Positions 55,862-64,000 of a stretch of DNA of 64,000 nucleotides are shown piece after piece (the first letter of the stretch is position 1; each line of letters opens with the position of its first letter). A program made the translations under genes and the position numbers. The stretch is from an uncultured Sphingomonadaceae bacterium. GTDB taxonomy: Bacteria; Pseudomonadota; Alphaproteobacteria; Sphingomonadales; Sphingomonadaceae. Under the pieces are notes generated by a model that had not been told where the DNA came from, made no database searches, and was given only the letters and a program-made list of their open reading frames with translations. The DNA is taken from contig CANNFX010000001.1 of the NCBI GenBank assembly GCA_947504025.1, positions 496,001-560,000 of the forward strand. The letters are read 5' to 3'.

Positions 55862-56530
55862 ATGATCCGCGTCTTCACATTTTTCGCCAAAATCATCATC
55901 TGGTTTTTGCTCATTAGTGTCGGGCTCGTGATCCTCTTTCGATTTGTGCCAGTTCCGGTCACGGCAACCATGTTGATGGACGATGAAAGCATCAACAAAG
56001 ACTGGGAACCGCTATCCGACATCGACCGCAACATGGTCCGTGCAGTGATCGCGGCGGAGGATTCCAAGTTCTGCAGCCATGACGGCTTCGACCGTGAGGC
56101 TATTGAGCGAGCAATGAAGTCCAATGCCAACGGCGGACGCATTCGCGGTGGCTCGTCGATCAGTCAGCAAACCGCGAAGAATGTCTTCTTGTGGCAAGGT
56201 GGCGGATATTTTCGCAAAGGTATGGAGGCATGGTTTACCTTCCTGATCGAGAATATGTGGGGCAAGCGCCGGATCATGGAAGTCTATCTCAATGTCGCCG
56301 AGACCGGCATTGGTACGTATGGTGCAGAGGCGGGCGCGCAGCGTTATTTCAACCACTCCGCCTCCAGCCTGACCCCGCTTGAGGCCGGCCGTATGGCCGC
56401 TGCCCTACCTCTCCCAAAAAAGCGTGCAGTCGCCAATCCATCAGGCTGGCTCCGCCGTCACGGCAACTCCATTGCAGCTCGCATCGGCGTCGTGCGGCGT
56501 GACAGCCTAGATAGCTGCGTCTACGACTGA
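55862..56530 (+). CDS. mtgA: Monofunctional peptidoglycan glycosyltransferase
   Basis: Family 51 transglycosylase that polymerises lipid II into glycan strands without a transpeptidase domain. One N-terminal helix (about 7-30). Catalytic region VIAAEDSKFCSHDGFD with the Glu, then GGRIRGGSSISQQTAKNVFLW, the second Glu in KRRIMEVYLNVAETGIGTYG. 222 residues, normal. ATG at 55862 chosen; a GTG three codons earlier is possible. Follows the rpoH terminator, three bases before the CDF gene. Confidence 0.94.
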   Translation: MIRVFTFFAKIIIWFLLISVGLVILFRFVPVPVTATMLMDDESINKDWEPLSDIDRNMVRAVIAAEDSKFCSHDGFDREAIERAMKSNANGGRIRGGSSISQQTAKNVFLWQGGGYFRKGMEAWFTFLIENMWGKRRIMEVYLNVAETGIGTYGAEAGAQRYFNHSASSLTPLEAGRMAAALPLPKKRAVANPSGWLRRHGNSIAARIGVVRRDSLDSCVYD

Positions 56531-56533
56531 GCA

Positions 56534-57454
56534 ATGGGCGGCCACCACTCCCACGGACACGATCACGGGCATTCACACGCGCCTGCGGATTTTGGCCGTG
56601 CATTTGCGATCGGTGTCGCGCTCAATGTTATCTTCGTCGTGGTGGAAGCCACATACGGCTTCCTGTCCGGATCAATGGCGCTGGTTGCCGATGCAGGACA
56701 CAACCTTTCCGACGTATTGAGCCTGCTGCTGGCGTGGGGCGCAAGTGTTCTCGCCAAACGCAAGCCAAGCGAACGCTTCACTTACGGCCTCAAGAGTTCG
56801 ACGATCCTCGCCGCAATGGCCAATGCTGCAACTTTGATGGTCGCGCTTGGCGTCATTCTGGTTGAAACACTCCGCCGCTTCTCCGACCCACAGCCGGTTG
56901 AGGGCGGTACAGTGATGCTGGTCGCAGGCATAGGCATTGTCATCAACACAGCCACGGCACTTCTCTTTTTGAGAGGGCGTAAGGACGACCTCAATATTCG
57001 CGGCGCATTTTTACACATGGCGGCGGATGCTCTGGTTTCTCTCGGCGTAGTGATATCGGGCGCGATGATCCTGCTTACGGGGGCGCTTTGGATCGATCCG
57101 GTTACGAGCCTGATCATTGTCGCACTGATCGCTTGGGGAACCTGGGGCCTTGCAAAAGACAGCCTGAAGATGGGCCTACTAGGCGTACCGGACAATTGCG
57201 ATGAGACTGCAGTACGTGCCTATCTGACCGGCCTCTCAGGCGTGGATCGCGTCCATGATCTGCACATCTGGCCCATGAGCACAACCGAAACAGCCTTCAC
57301 AGCGCATTTGGTAATGCCTGAAGGGCATCCCGGCGATGCCTTCCTGCATGAAGTCGCACATGAGTTAGAGCACAGCCATAATATCGGTCACGCTACGATC
57401 CAGATCGAGCAGGATTGTGAGGATTGCGTGCTGGAGGATGAGGCTAAGGTTTAG
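56534..57454 (+). CDS. Cation diffusion facilitator (Zn/Co/Ni exporter)
   Basis: CDF transporter of 306 residues, six helices between about 20 and 210, cytoplasmic C-terminal domain. Metal-site motifs: HNLSD in helix 2 and HMAAD in helix 5. The N-terminus is a His cluster, MGGHHSHGHDHGHSH, and the C-terminus has Cys in QDCEDC. Zinc is most likely; DmeF-type Co/Ni export is an alternative. The start lies three bases past mtgA, and the stop overlaps the convergent methyltransferase by four bases. Confidence 0.93.
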   Translation: MGGHHSHGHDHGHSHAPADFGRAFAIGVALNVIFVVVEATYGFLSGSMALVADAGHNLSDVLSLLLAWGASVLAKRKPSERFTYGLKSSTILAAMANAATLMVALGVILVETLRRFSDPQPVEGGTVMLVAGIGIVINTATALLFLRGRKDDLNIRGAFLHMAADALVSLGVVISGAMILLTGALWIDPVTSLIIVALIAWGTWGLAKDSLKMGLLGVPDNCDETAVRAYLTGLSGVDRVHDLHIWPMSTTETAFTAHLVMPEGHPGDAFLHEVAHELEHSHNIGHATIQIEQDCEDCVLEDEAKV

Positions 57455-58173
57455 TCTCGCAGCTTGCGAAACAGTGATGCGGTTTCCGTTTCACCTTCAA
57501 GACGCTGGTTGTCCCGACCATAGAGCAGGTCGAGCGGCACGTCATCGATACGAAAGGCCTCGGTTTGATAGCGCTCGGCCATTGTGAGATCGGTAAATCG
57601 GAAATGTGAATTCCAAACGGCCAGCAGCCCCCCTTCGGCGAGCACTGCATCAAGTAACCCCATCCCGATTGCAAACTTCTCGAATGGCAGAATTTCTGAA
57701 CAGTCGTTCGGTGTACTTTCTTCCAGCTCACCATGCCGGAATACAGCCAATGCCAACACAGCATCAAATTTTTCATCTGCAGGCGGTGCAGACGCCAGCC
57801 GGTAATCGCCAGAGGGATCGCTCGATTTGGCAGTATCGATAGCATAGGAGTTAATGTCTATTCCTGTGATCGCGGCATGCGGCAATCGGCATTTCATCGC
57901 GCGCAACTCTTCACCCGTGGAACACCCGAATGACAAAATTCGCGGACTCGATAGATGATTCAACCGGCGCGCAACGATATCAAACAAGTCCGGATACCGA
58001 TTTTCAGCCGTCGTCGGCCAAGGTTGGAGGAGGAGTGGATCGTTTATGTAACGAAGCTGTTCAACAGATCGCATTTCGGGGTCGGTCAACCGGTGCAGCC
58101 AACGCCCGAGCGCCATGCCACCAGGAATGCGGCGTGCTACGCCCTTCATTATCCTGTCAAAAGCCTCAGCCAT
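57451..58173 (-). CDS. Class I SAM-dependent methyltransferase
   Basis: Methyltransferase of 240 residues. SAM motif I in PRILSFGCSTGEELRAMKCR (about 78-97), Asp of motif II in AAITGIDINSYAID, and motif IV region FDAVLALAVFRHG. The first about 75 residues are an extra N-terminal helical part with RYINDPLLLQPWPTTAENRYP. The target (protein, lipid or small molecule) cannot be read. A 22-bp palindrome sits 21 bases upstream of its start, so it is probably under repression. Confidence 0.85.
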   Translation of the reverse strand: MAEAFDRIMKGVARRIPGGMALGRWLHRLTDPEMRSVEQLRYINDPLLLQPWPTTAENRYPDLFDIVARRLNHLSSPRILSFGCSTGEELRAMKCRLPHAAITGIDINSYAIDTAKSSDPSGDYRLASAPPADEKFDAVLALAVFRHGELEESTPNDCSEILPFEKFAIGMGLLDAVLAEGGLLAVWNSHFRFTDLTMAERYQTEAFRIDDVPLDLLYGRDNQRLEGETETASLFRKLRD

Positions 58174-58193
58174 AACGTGTTGAGCGATTACCG

Positions 58194-58215
58194 TATGTCA
58201 CATGAATGTGACATA
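58194..58215. promoter_or_regulatory. 22-bp perfect palindrome upstream of the methyltransferase
   Basis: TATGTCACAT, two bases, ATGTGACATA: ten-base perfect arms. It lies 20 bases before the methyltransferase start and 28 bases before a small plus-strand frame. The half-site order (TCACA then TGTGA) is opposite to that of CRP sites, so the binding factor is unknown. No regulator gene is adjacent. Confidence 0.7.
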
Positions 58216-58243
58216 GCGACGAATTGCAACTCTGCTTATCGCC

Positions 58244-58348
58244 ATGCCCGAACGCGAAATCCGCAAGCTGCTAGAACGCGTCGCCGACTATTCCAGCGAA
58301 AACTTGTTCGCTGAAATGGTGCAATCGTCACCCGATTTCATTCGCTAA
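58244..58348 (+). CDS. Candidate 34-residue small protein
   Basis: A short frame of 34 codons: charged start MPEREIRKLLERVADYSSEN, then [13 protein letters not shown]. It is predicted largely helical and soluble. It is open just past the palindrome at 58194 and its end overlaps the stop of the convergent small phosphatase by four bases. No clear ribosome site is visible, so it may be chance. I list it because the gap otherwise has no gene. Confidence 0.3.
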   Translation: MPEREIRKLLERVADYSSENLFAEMVQSSPDFIR

Positions 58349-58683
58349 ATTACGTGCTGGCGCATTCTGGCTTGAAGCAGCTCCACCAGAGCATCCTCCA
58401 TCAATCCGAATTTGTCAGGAATATCGAGGCACACAATCCGCTTGTCACCCAAGGCAGAGGCAAAGCGCGACCGCACGATCTTGCGGTGACGATGCTCCAT
58501 CACGAATATCTTATCAGCCCATATCACAAGCTCATCGGACAGCTCGACATCAGCATCTTTCCGAGTTCCAGCGGAAGCCGTGACGACCCCTGGCACAGTC
58601 GCGAATATTTGTTCAGCTGTTGGACTTCGAAGGCGGTTGCGGCCGCAGACGAATAGAAATCGCCTGTCAGCCGAACCGTGCAA
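58345..58683 (-). CDS. Low-molecular-weight protein tyrosine phosphatase-like protein
   Basis: Small phosphatase-fold protein of 112 residues. The loop C13-X5-R19 ([17 protein letters not shown]) is complete, then [21 protein letters not shown]. The usual general-acid Asp-Pro near the C-terminus is not obvious; there is DIPDKFG. It is shorter than classical LMW-PTPs (about 150). It lies five bases from clpX on the same strand. Substrate unknown. Confidence 0.8.
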   Translation of the reverse strand: MHGSADRRFLFVCGRNRLRSPTAEQIFATVPGVVTASAGTRKDADVELSDELVIWADKIFVMEHRHRKIVRSRFASALGDKRIVCLDIPDKFGLMEDALVELLQARMRQHVI

Positions 58684-58688
58684 ACCGC

Positions 58689-59957
58689 TCAGGCGGCTTT
58701 GTCCTTCTTCTTTTTCTTCGTTTCCATCACGCGGACGGGTTCTTTGCGGCCTTCGACCACATCCTTGTCCACGACAACTTCGGTAACACCTTCCATGGTG
58801 GGAAGATCGAACATCGTGTCGAGCAGGATGCCTTCCACGATCGAACGCAGGCCGCGTGCACCGGTTTTACGAGCGATAGCCTTCTTGGCGATGGCTTCGA
58901 GCGCATCCGCCTTAAAGGTCAGCTCTACGTCTTCGAGTTCAAACAGCTTCTGGTATTGTTTAGCCAGCGCGTTTTTCGGTTCGGAAAGGATTTCCACCAG
59001 TGCATCAATATCAAGATCACGCAACGTTGCGATAACCGGTAGACGGCCAACGAATTCAGGGATCAGACCGAACTTCAGCAGGTCTTCCGGTTCGCTCTTT
59101 TCCAACATATCGCCAATGCGGCTCTTGTCCGGGTCAGCGACATTCGCACCGAAACCAATGCTGCGCTTCTGCAAGCGGTCTGCAATAATCTTTTCAAGGC
59201 CCGCGAAGGCACCACCACAGATGAACAGGATGTTCGTGGTGTCGACCTGCAGGAATTCCTGCTGCGGGTGCTTACGACCGCCCTGCGGGGGAACGGAGGC
59301 GGTAGTGCCCTCCATCAGCTTGAGCAGTGCCTGCTGCACGCCCTCACCCGATACATCGCGCGTGATCGATGGATTTTCCGCCTTGCGGGTAATCTTATCG
59401 ATTTCATCGATATAGACGATGCCATGCTGCGCCTTGTCGACATTATAGTCGCTGGCCTGCAGCAGCTTGAGGATGATGTTTTCGACGTCTTCGCCCACAT
59501 AACCGGCTTCGGTAAGTGTGGTGGCGTCAGCCATCGTGAACGGCACATCGAAAGTGCGTGCCAGCGTCTGGGCCAGCAGCGTCTTGCCGCAGCCGGTTGG
59601 GCCGACGAGCAGAATATTCGATTTCGCGAGTTCGACATCACCGGATTTACCGGCGTGTTTCAGGCGCTTGTAATGGTTGTGCACCGCGACGGAAAGCACG
59701 CGTTTGGCGCGATCTTGTCCGATCACATAATCGTTAAGCGTCGCAAAAATATCGCGCGGGGAAGGTACGTCGCCGTCCTTCTTACCGGCAATACCGGCCT
59801 TCGTTTCCTCGCGGATAATGTCGTTACACAGCTCGACGCATTCATCACAAATGAACACAGTTGGCCCGGCGATGAGTTTCCTCACCTCGTGCTGAGACTT
59901 GCCGCAGAAACTGCAGTAAAGTGTGCTTTTAGAGTCGGTTCCGCTCAACTTTGTCAT
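58689..59957 (-). CDS. clpX: ATP-dependent Clp protease ATPase subunit ClpX
   Basis: Hexameric AAA+ unfoldase that feeds tagged substrates to ClpP. 422 residues. N-terminal zinc finger with C15, C18 and the pair in CDECVELC; Walker [16 protein letters not shown] (about 118), Walker B VYIDEID; IGF loop for ClpP docking in [10 protein letters not shown]; sensor region [13 protein letters not shown]. The frame is open upstream, but the ATG at 59957 ([18 protein letters not shown]) is the conserved start. 165 bases downstream of clpP on the same strand. Confidence 0.97.
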   Translation of the reverse strand: MTKLSGTDSKSTLYCSFCGKSQHEVRKLIAGPTVFICDECVELCNDIIREETKAGIAGKKDGDVPSPRDIFATLNDYVIGQDRAKRVLSVAVHNHYKRLKHAGKSGDVELAKSNILLVGPTGCGKTLLAQTLARTFDVPFTMADATTLTEAGYVGEDVENIILKLLQASDYNVDKAQHGIVYIDEIDKITRKAENPSITRDVSGEGVQQALLKLMEGTTASVPPQGGRKHPQQEFLQVDTTNILFICGGAFAGLEKIIADRLQKRSIGFGANVADPDKSRIGDMLEKSEPEDLLKFGLIPEFVGRLPVIATLRDLDIDALVEILSEPKNALAKQYQKLFELEDVELTFKADALEAIAKKAIARKTGARGLRSIVEGILLDTMFDLPTMEGVTEVVVDKDVVEGRKEPVRVMETKKKKKDKAA

Positions 59958-60122
59958 ATCCCGTATATCCCGAATCCCCAACCATTTCTCGTGAGGATTC
60001 GTCGACTGTAACCCAGCCCGATGATTAATCAACGCTTTGCCATATAGACTGCGTCGTATTGATACTGCCTGAAGTGAGGTGGTTACCAAATTGCACCACC
60101 CTTACATTTTCAGGAGAAAGGC

Positions 60123-60833
60123 TTACTCGGGCGCGCCGCCGGTGCCCTTATCGTCTTTATCCGTAACTTCGTTTTCAGGACGCGTTTCGAACACCTTGTC
60201 GACAAGACCAAACTTCTTCGCTTCATCTGCTTCCAGGAATGTGTCGCGATCCATCGCTTTCTCTATGTCTTTCAGGCTCTTACCTGTATATTTCACATAG
60301 AGATCATTCATACTCTTCTTAATGCGCAAAATTTCACGTGCCTGGATTTCAATATCCGAAGCCATACCCCGCGCACCGCCAGAGGGCTGGTGGATCATGA
60401 TCCGCGAGTTAGGAAGGGCCACGCGCATACCGGGCTCACCGGCGGCGAGCAGAAAACTACCCATCGATGCAGCTTGCCCCATGCAGACAGTCGAAACGCG
60501 CGGTTTGATATATTGCATTGTGTCATGGATCGCCATGCCAGCGGTTACAACGCCGCCAGGCGAGTTGATATACATGCTGATCGGCTTCGAAGGGTTTTCG
60601 CTTTCAAGGAACAACAGCTGCGCCGTGATGAGCGAAGCCATGCCATCTTCCACCTGTCCAGTTACGAACACGATACGCTCGCGCAGCAAGCGGCTGAAAA
60701 TATCGAAACTGCGTTCGCCGCGACTAGTCTGCTCGACGACCATAGGCACTAATGCGCCGGTTACAGGGTCGGTAGTGAACTGGCCTTGGGTGCCGTGTGC
60801 TTCTGGGCCATCTGAGCCGAACAGGTTGATCAT
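60123..60833 (-). CDS. clpP: ATP-dependent Clp protease proteolytic subunit
   Basis: Serine protease that forms the tetradecameric barrel used by ClpX. 236 residues. Active Ser in [20 protein letters not shown], His in [17 protein letters not shown], and the Asp further on. The N-terminus (about 30 residues, including [20 protein letters not shown]) is typical for alphaproteobacteria. clpX follows downstream. A candidate heat-shock promoter is at 60861-60894. Confidence 0.97.
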   Translation of the reverse strand: MINLFGSDGPEAHGTQGQFTTDPVTGALVPMVVEQTSRGERSFDIFSRLLRERIVFVTGQVEDGMASLITAQLLFLESENPSKPISMYINSPGGVVTAGMAIHDTMQYIKPRVSTVCMGQAASMGSFLLAAGEPGMRVALPNSRIMIHQPSGGARGMASDIEIQAREILRIKKSMNDLYVKYTGKSLKDIEKAMDRDTFLEADEAKKFGLVDKVFETRPENEVTDKDDKGTGGAPE

Positions 60834-60860
60834 GGAAATCCTCAGTTGAAATGCGTTGGC

Positions 60861-60894
60861 GTCCTATGTCGGACGTTGCCGCCTTATGTTCAAG
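60861..60894 (-). promoter_or_regulatory. Possible heat-shock promoter of clpP
   Basis: On the minus strand a perfect -35 box CTTGAA (within CTTGAAC) is followed, after a spacer of about 14 bases, by TCCGACATAG. The -10 half fits the RpoH consensus only partly (CAT core). It lies in the 94-base gap before clpP. Confidence 0.4.
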
Positions 60895-60927
60895 GGCGTT
60901 AACCGGCCGAGATGGATTTTACGCCGC

Positions 60928-62169
60928 TCAGGATACCGTGATTTGTGCCACAGGCGGCACACTGGTGCTCATAGCGTCGCTTGAGGGCTGCTTTGTCGCC
61001 CTGATTTGCCTGATGTCAGTCTTGCCATTGAACAAAAGGCGGGCAACAGCGAAGCGGCGAATGACATATTCATGCACCATGATCACTGTGATCGCCGATG
61101 CGGCCGTGACCGCTAGAAATTCCAGCCAAACAGGCCAATCCACGCCCACAAACGTTCGTCCAAAGATATACACGAGACAATGGTGGAACAGATACATCGA
61201 CAGAGCGCAATCCGCGAGCCAAGCGGTCTTCTTGCCTCCGGCGCTGAAGTAGCGGTGGAAGAATTGCAGGATGAAAAGAACTAGCGTCCAAATAGCCAAC
61301 TGATTGGCAAAGAGCATTGCTGCTGCTGTTACGAAGCTCTGCCCGTTCTCGGGATAAGGTTGCAGTATCAATGCTGCTGCTGCTGCCAGAGGCATCCAAG
61401 CACGCCATTTACAAAGATTCGCAAGAAAGGTCGGTGATAATGCCGCCATCACACCGATGACGAAGAACGGGAACTCGGCGATCAATTTGTACCATGTCTG
61501 GAAGCCTGGGAAAATCAGTTCATGAGAACCGGGAACAGCGCTCGCCACTGCGTAATTCGCCGTATTGGCAGCAGCTAATCCGAGTAAAACCAACACAAAA
61601 ACGGCGCTACCGCCGATCCAACCCCCAAACTTATCAGACATACCAACCGATAATGTTCGAACCGGTGATTTGTCAGGAACGACCGCTTGCACGAATGCAG
61701 CGAGCATGAACATCGGCACTAAGCTTACAAGAAACCACAGATGAAGCTGCCACTTGCCGCTTGCCCAATCAGCGATGAATGCCGGGCTGCCGATCCAGCC
61801 GATAAAACTTAACGCCCCGCCCGTATCGATATATCGAAGATAAAGTTCCACCATGTTGAGCGTCAATGCGATGCTCACAAGTGGGACCACAGTTCTCAGC
61901 GCACGATTCATCAGAAAATCACCAACCGAACGGCGCGAAAGAAGCAAGACAGAGAAAAACCCACCTACGAAAAAGAACGTCGGCGTCACAAAAAGATGGA
62001 AGCCGGAAATCAACCAATCAAAGAATTCGTGCCGAGCGGTATTGGTGGTGATCATGGGGCGCGAAGGCGCATATACCGTGCCGGCATGTAGCGCGACCGA
62101 TAGGAACATCAGCAGCGAACGTGCGCCGTCGATGTCGTGGTAATGCTTGCGCGCAGTTGGTTGGTTCAT
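60928..62169 (-). CDS. Acyltransferase 3 family membrane protein
   Basis: Polytopic enzyme of 413 residues with about ten helices that transfers acyl groups (acetyl, succinyl or similar) to envelope sugars; the pattern recalls OpgC/MdoC. Signs: the start DIDGARSLLMFLSVALHAGT with the family His, TPTFFFVGGFFSVLLLSRRS (the Phe/Gly and Arg part), and the helix repeats. The start at 62169 follows GAAGG by seven bases; an upstream frame is open. A C-terminal tail of about 35 residues is polar. Confidence 0.85.
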   Translation of the reverse strand: MNQPTARKHYHDIDGARSLLMFLSVALHAGTVYAPSRPMITTNTARHEFFDWLISGFHLFVTPTFFFVGGFFSVLLLSRRSVGDFLMNRALRTVVPLVSIALTLNMVELYLRYIDTGGALSFIGWIGSPAFIADWASGKWQLHLWFLVSLVPMFMLAAFVQAVVPDKSPVRTLSVGMSDKFGGWIGGSAVFVLVLLGLAAANTANYAVASAVPGSHELIFPGFQTWYKLIAEFPFFVIGVMAALSPTFLANLCKWRAWMPLAAAAALILQPYPENGQSFVTAAAMLFANQLAIWTLVLFILQFFHRYFSAGGKKTAWLADCALSMYLFHHCLVYIFGRTFVGVDWPVWLEFLAVTAASAITVIMVHEYVIRRFAVARLLFNGKTDIRQIRATKQPSSDAMSTSVPPVAQITVS

Positions 62170-62333
62170 AATCATGCCTTCGAATTGGTACTCATCGTGA
62201 TCCTTGCAGAGCATCACGCGCACTCTCGCGCTAGCGCTGGACCAACTACGTCCAGATACGAGACGAGCCGTGGTAAATTAGTTAATCCCACTGACGGCTT
62301 GCGCGCAGGCGAGCGGCGCGCCAGACTGCGTGG

Positions 62334-63869
62334 ATGAAAAAATCAGCCCTGCTCTCGCTCGTCATTCTCACGGCCTCGCTGCCTGCCTGCGCGCAAGAAG
62401 GCAGTCCCGTATTGCGCGCGATGCCTGCAATAGCCGGCGAACCTGAGGGGCACCCGGACAAAATGGCCGCCGCACAATTGGAGAGAATCGCAAATTTGGA
62501 CGATGCAGGCCCGATGCTCAACGCCGTGATTGCGATAAATCCCGACGCACCATCACAAGCTCGAGAAGCATTCCTGAAAGGTTTACCGCTCGCTGGCCGA
62601 ACGGTTTTGGTGAAGGACAATATTGAAACCAGCGAACTGCCTACGACTGCGGGCAGTCTTGCCCTTGCAGCGAACAACACCGGCCGTGATGCGCCACTGA
62701 TCACGCGGCTGCGCACCAACGGCGGTGTTGTACTGGGCAAGGCTAATCTTAGCGAATGGGCCAACATCCGCTCGACAAGCTCCACTAGCGGATGGAGCGC
62801 GGTTGGCGGACAGACAAAGAATCCACACGGACTGGATCGCAACCCTTGCGGTTCTTCTTCCGGCAGCGGCGCTGCAGTTGCTGCAAACCTCGCGTGGGCC
62901 GCCCTCGGTACGGAAACCGACGGTTCAGTCACTTGCCCCGCCAGCGTTAACGGCATCGTCGGCTTCAAGCCCACTGTGGGCATGGTCAGCCGGACATATG
63001 TTGTTCCGATCAGCCATAGCCAGGACACTGCAGGGCCGATGGCTCGATCCGTAAAAGACGCTGCAATGCTATTGAGCGCCATTGCTGGCAGCGATCCGCT
63101 CGATGAAGCAACAGCCGAAGCTGACGCGCGCAAGACCGACTTTGTGACTGGTCTTGATACATCCTCACTCAGCGGAAAACGGATCGGCGTGATGCGTAAG
63201 CAAGTCGGCGGCCGCGCTGATGTGACCTCTGTATTCGATCAGGCACTCGCTGATATGCGCGCCGCCGGTGCTGAGATTGTCGAGATTGAATTCGAGCCTG
63301 ATGGCAAGTTGTATGAGGACGAATTTACCGTTCTACTTTACGAATTGCGAGAAGACCTCGGGAAATACCTCGCGGGTTCTCCCGCAGACATTCCGGTGCG
63401 TTCGTTAGCTGACGTAATCGCCTTCAACAAAGCAAATGCTGAAACGGAAATGCGGTTTTTCGGGCAGGAAATTTTCCTAGAATCCGAAAAGACGACCGAC
63501 CGTCAAGCATACATAGCAGCACGCGCTAACTCGCTAAAGCTTGCGGGAGAGGAAGGAATCGACCGATTGCTAGCCAAACACAAGGTGGACTTTCTGGTCG
63601 CACCAACAACCGGCCCCGCATGGCCGATCGACCTGATCTATGGTGACAATTATCCCGGCAGCATCGGCGCAGGCAGTCTCGCAGCCATAGCTGGCTACCC
63701 GCACATCACGGTCCCAATGGGCGCCGTGGAAGGCCTGCCAGTCGGCCTTTCCATCATGGGTTCAAAGTGGAGCGATCACGCCGTTTTACAGGCCGGAGCA
63801 GCCTATGAACGGGCTAGAACGGTTAAAATCCTGACGCCTGCCCTTCAAATCTTGCGCTTGGTCGAATAA
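62334..63869 (+). CDS. Exported amidase (amidase-signature family)
   Basis: Amidase of 511 residues related in fold to GatA but with an N-terminal signal ending LPACAQ, so it is exported; Cys at the cut could make it a lipoprotein (Pro at the -2 place is unusual). The Ser-Ser-Lys triad parts are visible: Lys in VLVKDNIETSELP, cis-Ser and Ser in GSSSGSGAAVAANLAWAALGTETDGSVTCP. It lies apart from the gat operon and lacks gatB/gatC. The substrate could be peptides or nitrogenous compounds. Confidence 0.88.
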   Translation: MKKSALLSLVILTASLPACAQEGSPVLRAMPAIAGEPEGHPDKMAAAQLERIANLDDAGPMLNAVIAINPDAPSQAREAFLKGLPLAGRTVLVKDNIETSELPTTAGSLALAANNTGRDAPLITRLRTNGGVVLGKANLSEWANIRSTSSTSGWSAVGGQTKNPHGLDRNPCGSSSGSGAAVAANLAWAALGTETDGSVTCPASVNGIVGFKPTVGMVSRTYVVPISHSQDTAGPMARSVKDAAMLLSAIAGSDPLDEATAEADARKTDFVTGLDTSSLSGKRIGVMRKQVGGRADVTSVFDQALADMRAAGAEIVEIEFEPDGKLYEDEFTVLLYELREDLGKYLAGSPADIPVRSLADVIAFNKANAETEMRFFGQEIFLESEKTTDRQAYIAARANSLKLAGEEGIDRLLAKHKVDFLVAPTTGPAWPIDLIYGDNYPGSIGAGSLAAIAGYPHITVPMGAVEGLPVGLSIMGSKWSDHAVLQAGAAYERARTVKILTPALQILRLVE

Positions 63870-63896
63870 ATCTATCGCTCACAACTGTAGTCGTGA

Positions 63897-64000
63897 ATGA
63901 CGAAACTGTTCCAAGCGCGCACCCCCCAAGACGTGCAGGAACAGTGGGAGAGAACTATTGAGACATACAGAGCTCAGGCTCGGCGTCGCCATTGGTGCGC
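63897..64000 (+). CDS. Possible gene start running off the right edge
   Basis: A frame opens at the ATG at 63897 (MTKLFQARTPQDVQEQWE) and stays open for 34 codons to the window edge. It is polar and charged (ARRRHWC at the cut) and looks helical. No strong ribosome site is seen. It could be a real 5' gene end or chance. Confidence 0.3.
   Translation, partial: MTKLFQARTPQDVQEQWERTIETYRAQARRRHWC

Overview
The window is one contiguous piece of chromosome from an alphaproteobacterium, most likely a sphingomonad of the Erythrobacteraceae type (Erythrobacter/Altererythrobacter-like). This rests on the gene repertoire, not on a database search: Tad/Cpa pilus genes, an Oar-like TonB-dependent receptor, the CtrA-pathway phosphotransferase ChpT, an ATP12-type chaperone, alphaproteobacterial S21, a TIGR02186-TauE pair, GatCAB, and moderate-to-high GC. 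I see no insertion sequences, phage genes, CRISPR array, tRNA or 16S/23S rRNA gene. It reads as ordinary backbone with a few accessory islands.

Layout. 1-4556: end of a Tad pilus operon (cpaC-cpaD-cpaE-tadB-tadC) with no CpaF motor ATPase between cpaE and tadB. 4603-9564: minus-strand set of thiolase, SDR dehydrogenase, crotonase, TetR, MTA phosphorylase and MarR, with a palindrome upstream of the thiolase. 9961-13125: large TonB-dependent receptor. 13356-15947: ClpB with a heat-shock-type promoter. 16196-21633: penicillin-acylase-family protein, M16 protease lipoprotein and a small unknown protein. 21694-27759: REP-like hairpin pair, gatCAB, a DUF4153 membrane protein, FKBP isomerase and rpsU. 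27996-31791: six genes that overlap end to end (crcB, rluC-like, paiB-like, HAD, small membrane protein, ATP12). 31792-35382: Mla-type lipid transporter with a STAS domain fused to the permease. 35503-39339: valS, a VOC protein, queE. 39390-42849: HerA-like ATPase and a TIGR02186/TauE pair. 42917-45429: a compact pair resembling the NfrA/NfrB glycan machinery. 45517-50418: nhaA, gloA-like, a TorF-like porin, a PPP-family phosphatase and ugd. 50449-50876: RNase P RNA on the minus strand. 50923-53787: TetR/YCII pair around a 28-bp operator, an AmpD-like amidase, chpT and a JAMM protease. 53805-57454: rluD, rpoH, mtgA and a CDF transporter. 57451-63869: methyltransferase, small phosphatase, clpX, clpP, acyltransferase, amidase. 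A possible gene start runs off the right edge.

How the parts fit. Protein quality control is unusually well represented: rpoH, clpB, clpX, clpP, an FKBP isomerase and an M16 protease. rpoH and clpB carry near-identical heat-shock promoter candidates, and clpP carries a weaker one. Cell-envelope functions form a second theme: Tad pilus, Mla transport, TonB receptor, porin, mtgA, AmpD-like amidase, ugd and an acyltransferase.

The most interesting signal is the NfrB-like glycosyltransferase with its beta-rich partner. In E. coli NfrB the glycosyltransferase domain is followed by a c-di-GMP-binding MshEN domain. Here the protein ends where that domain would begin. Other good leads are the missing CpaF, the perfect palindromes at 51576 and 58194, and the paired hairpins at 21698.
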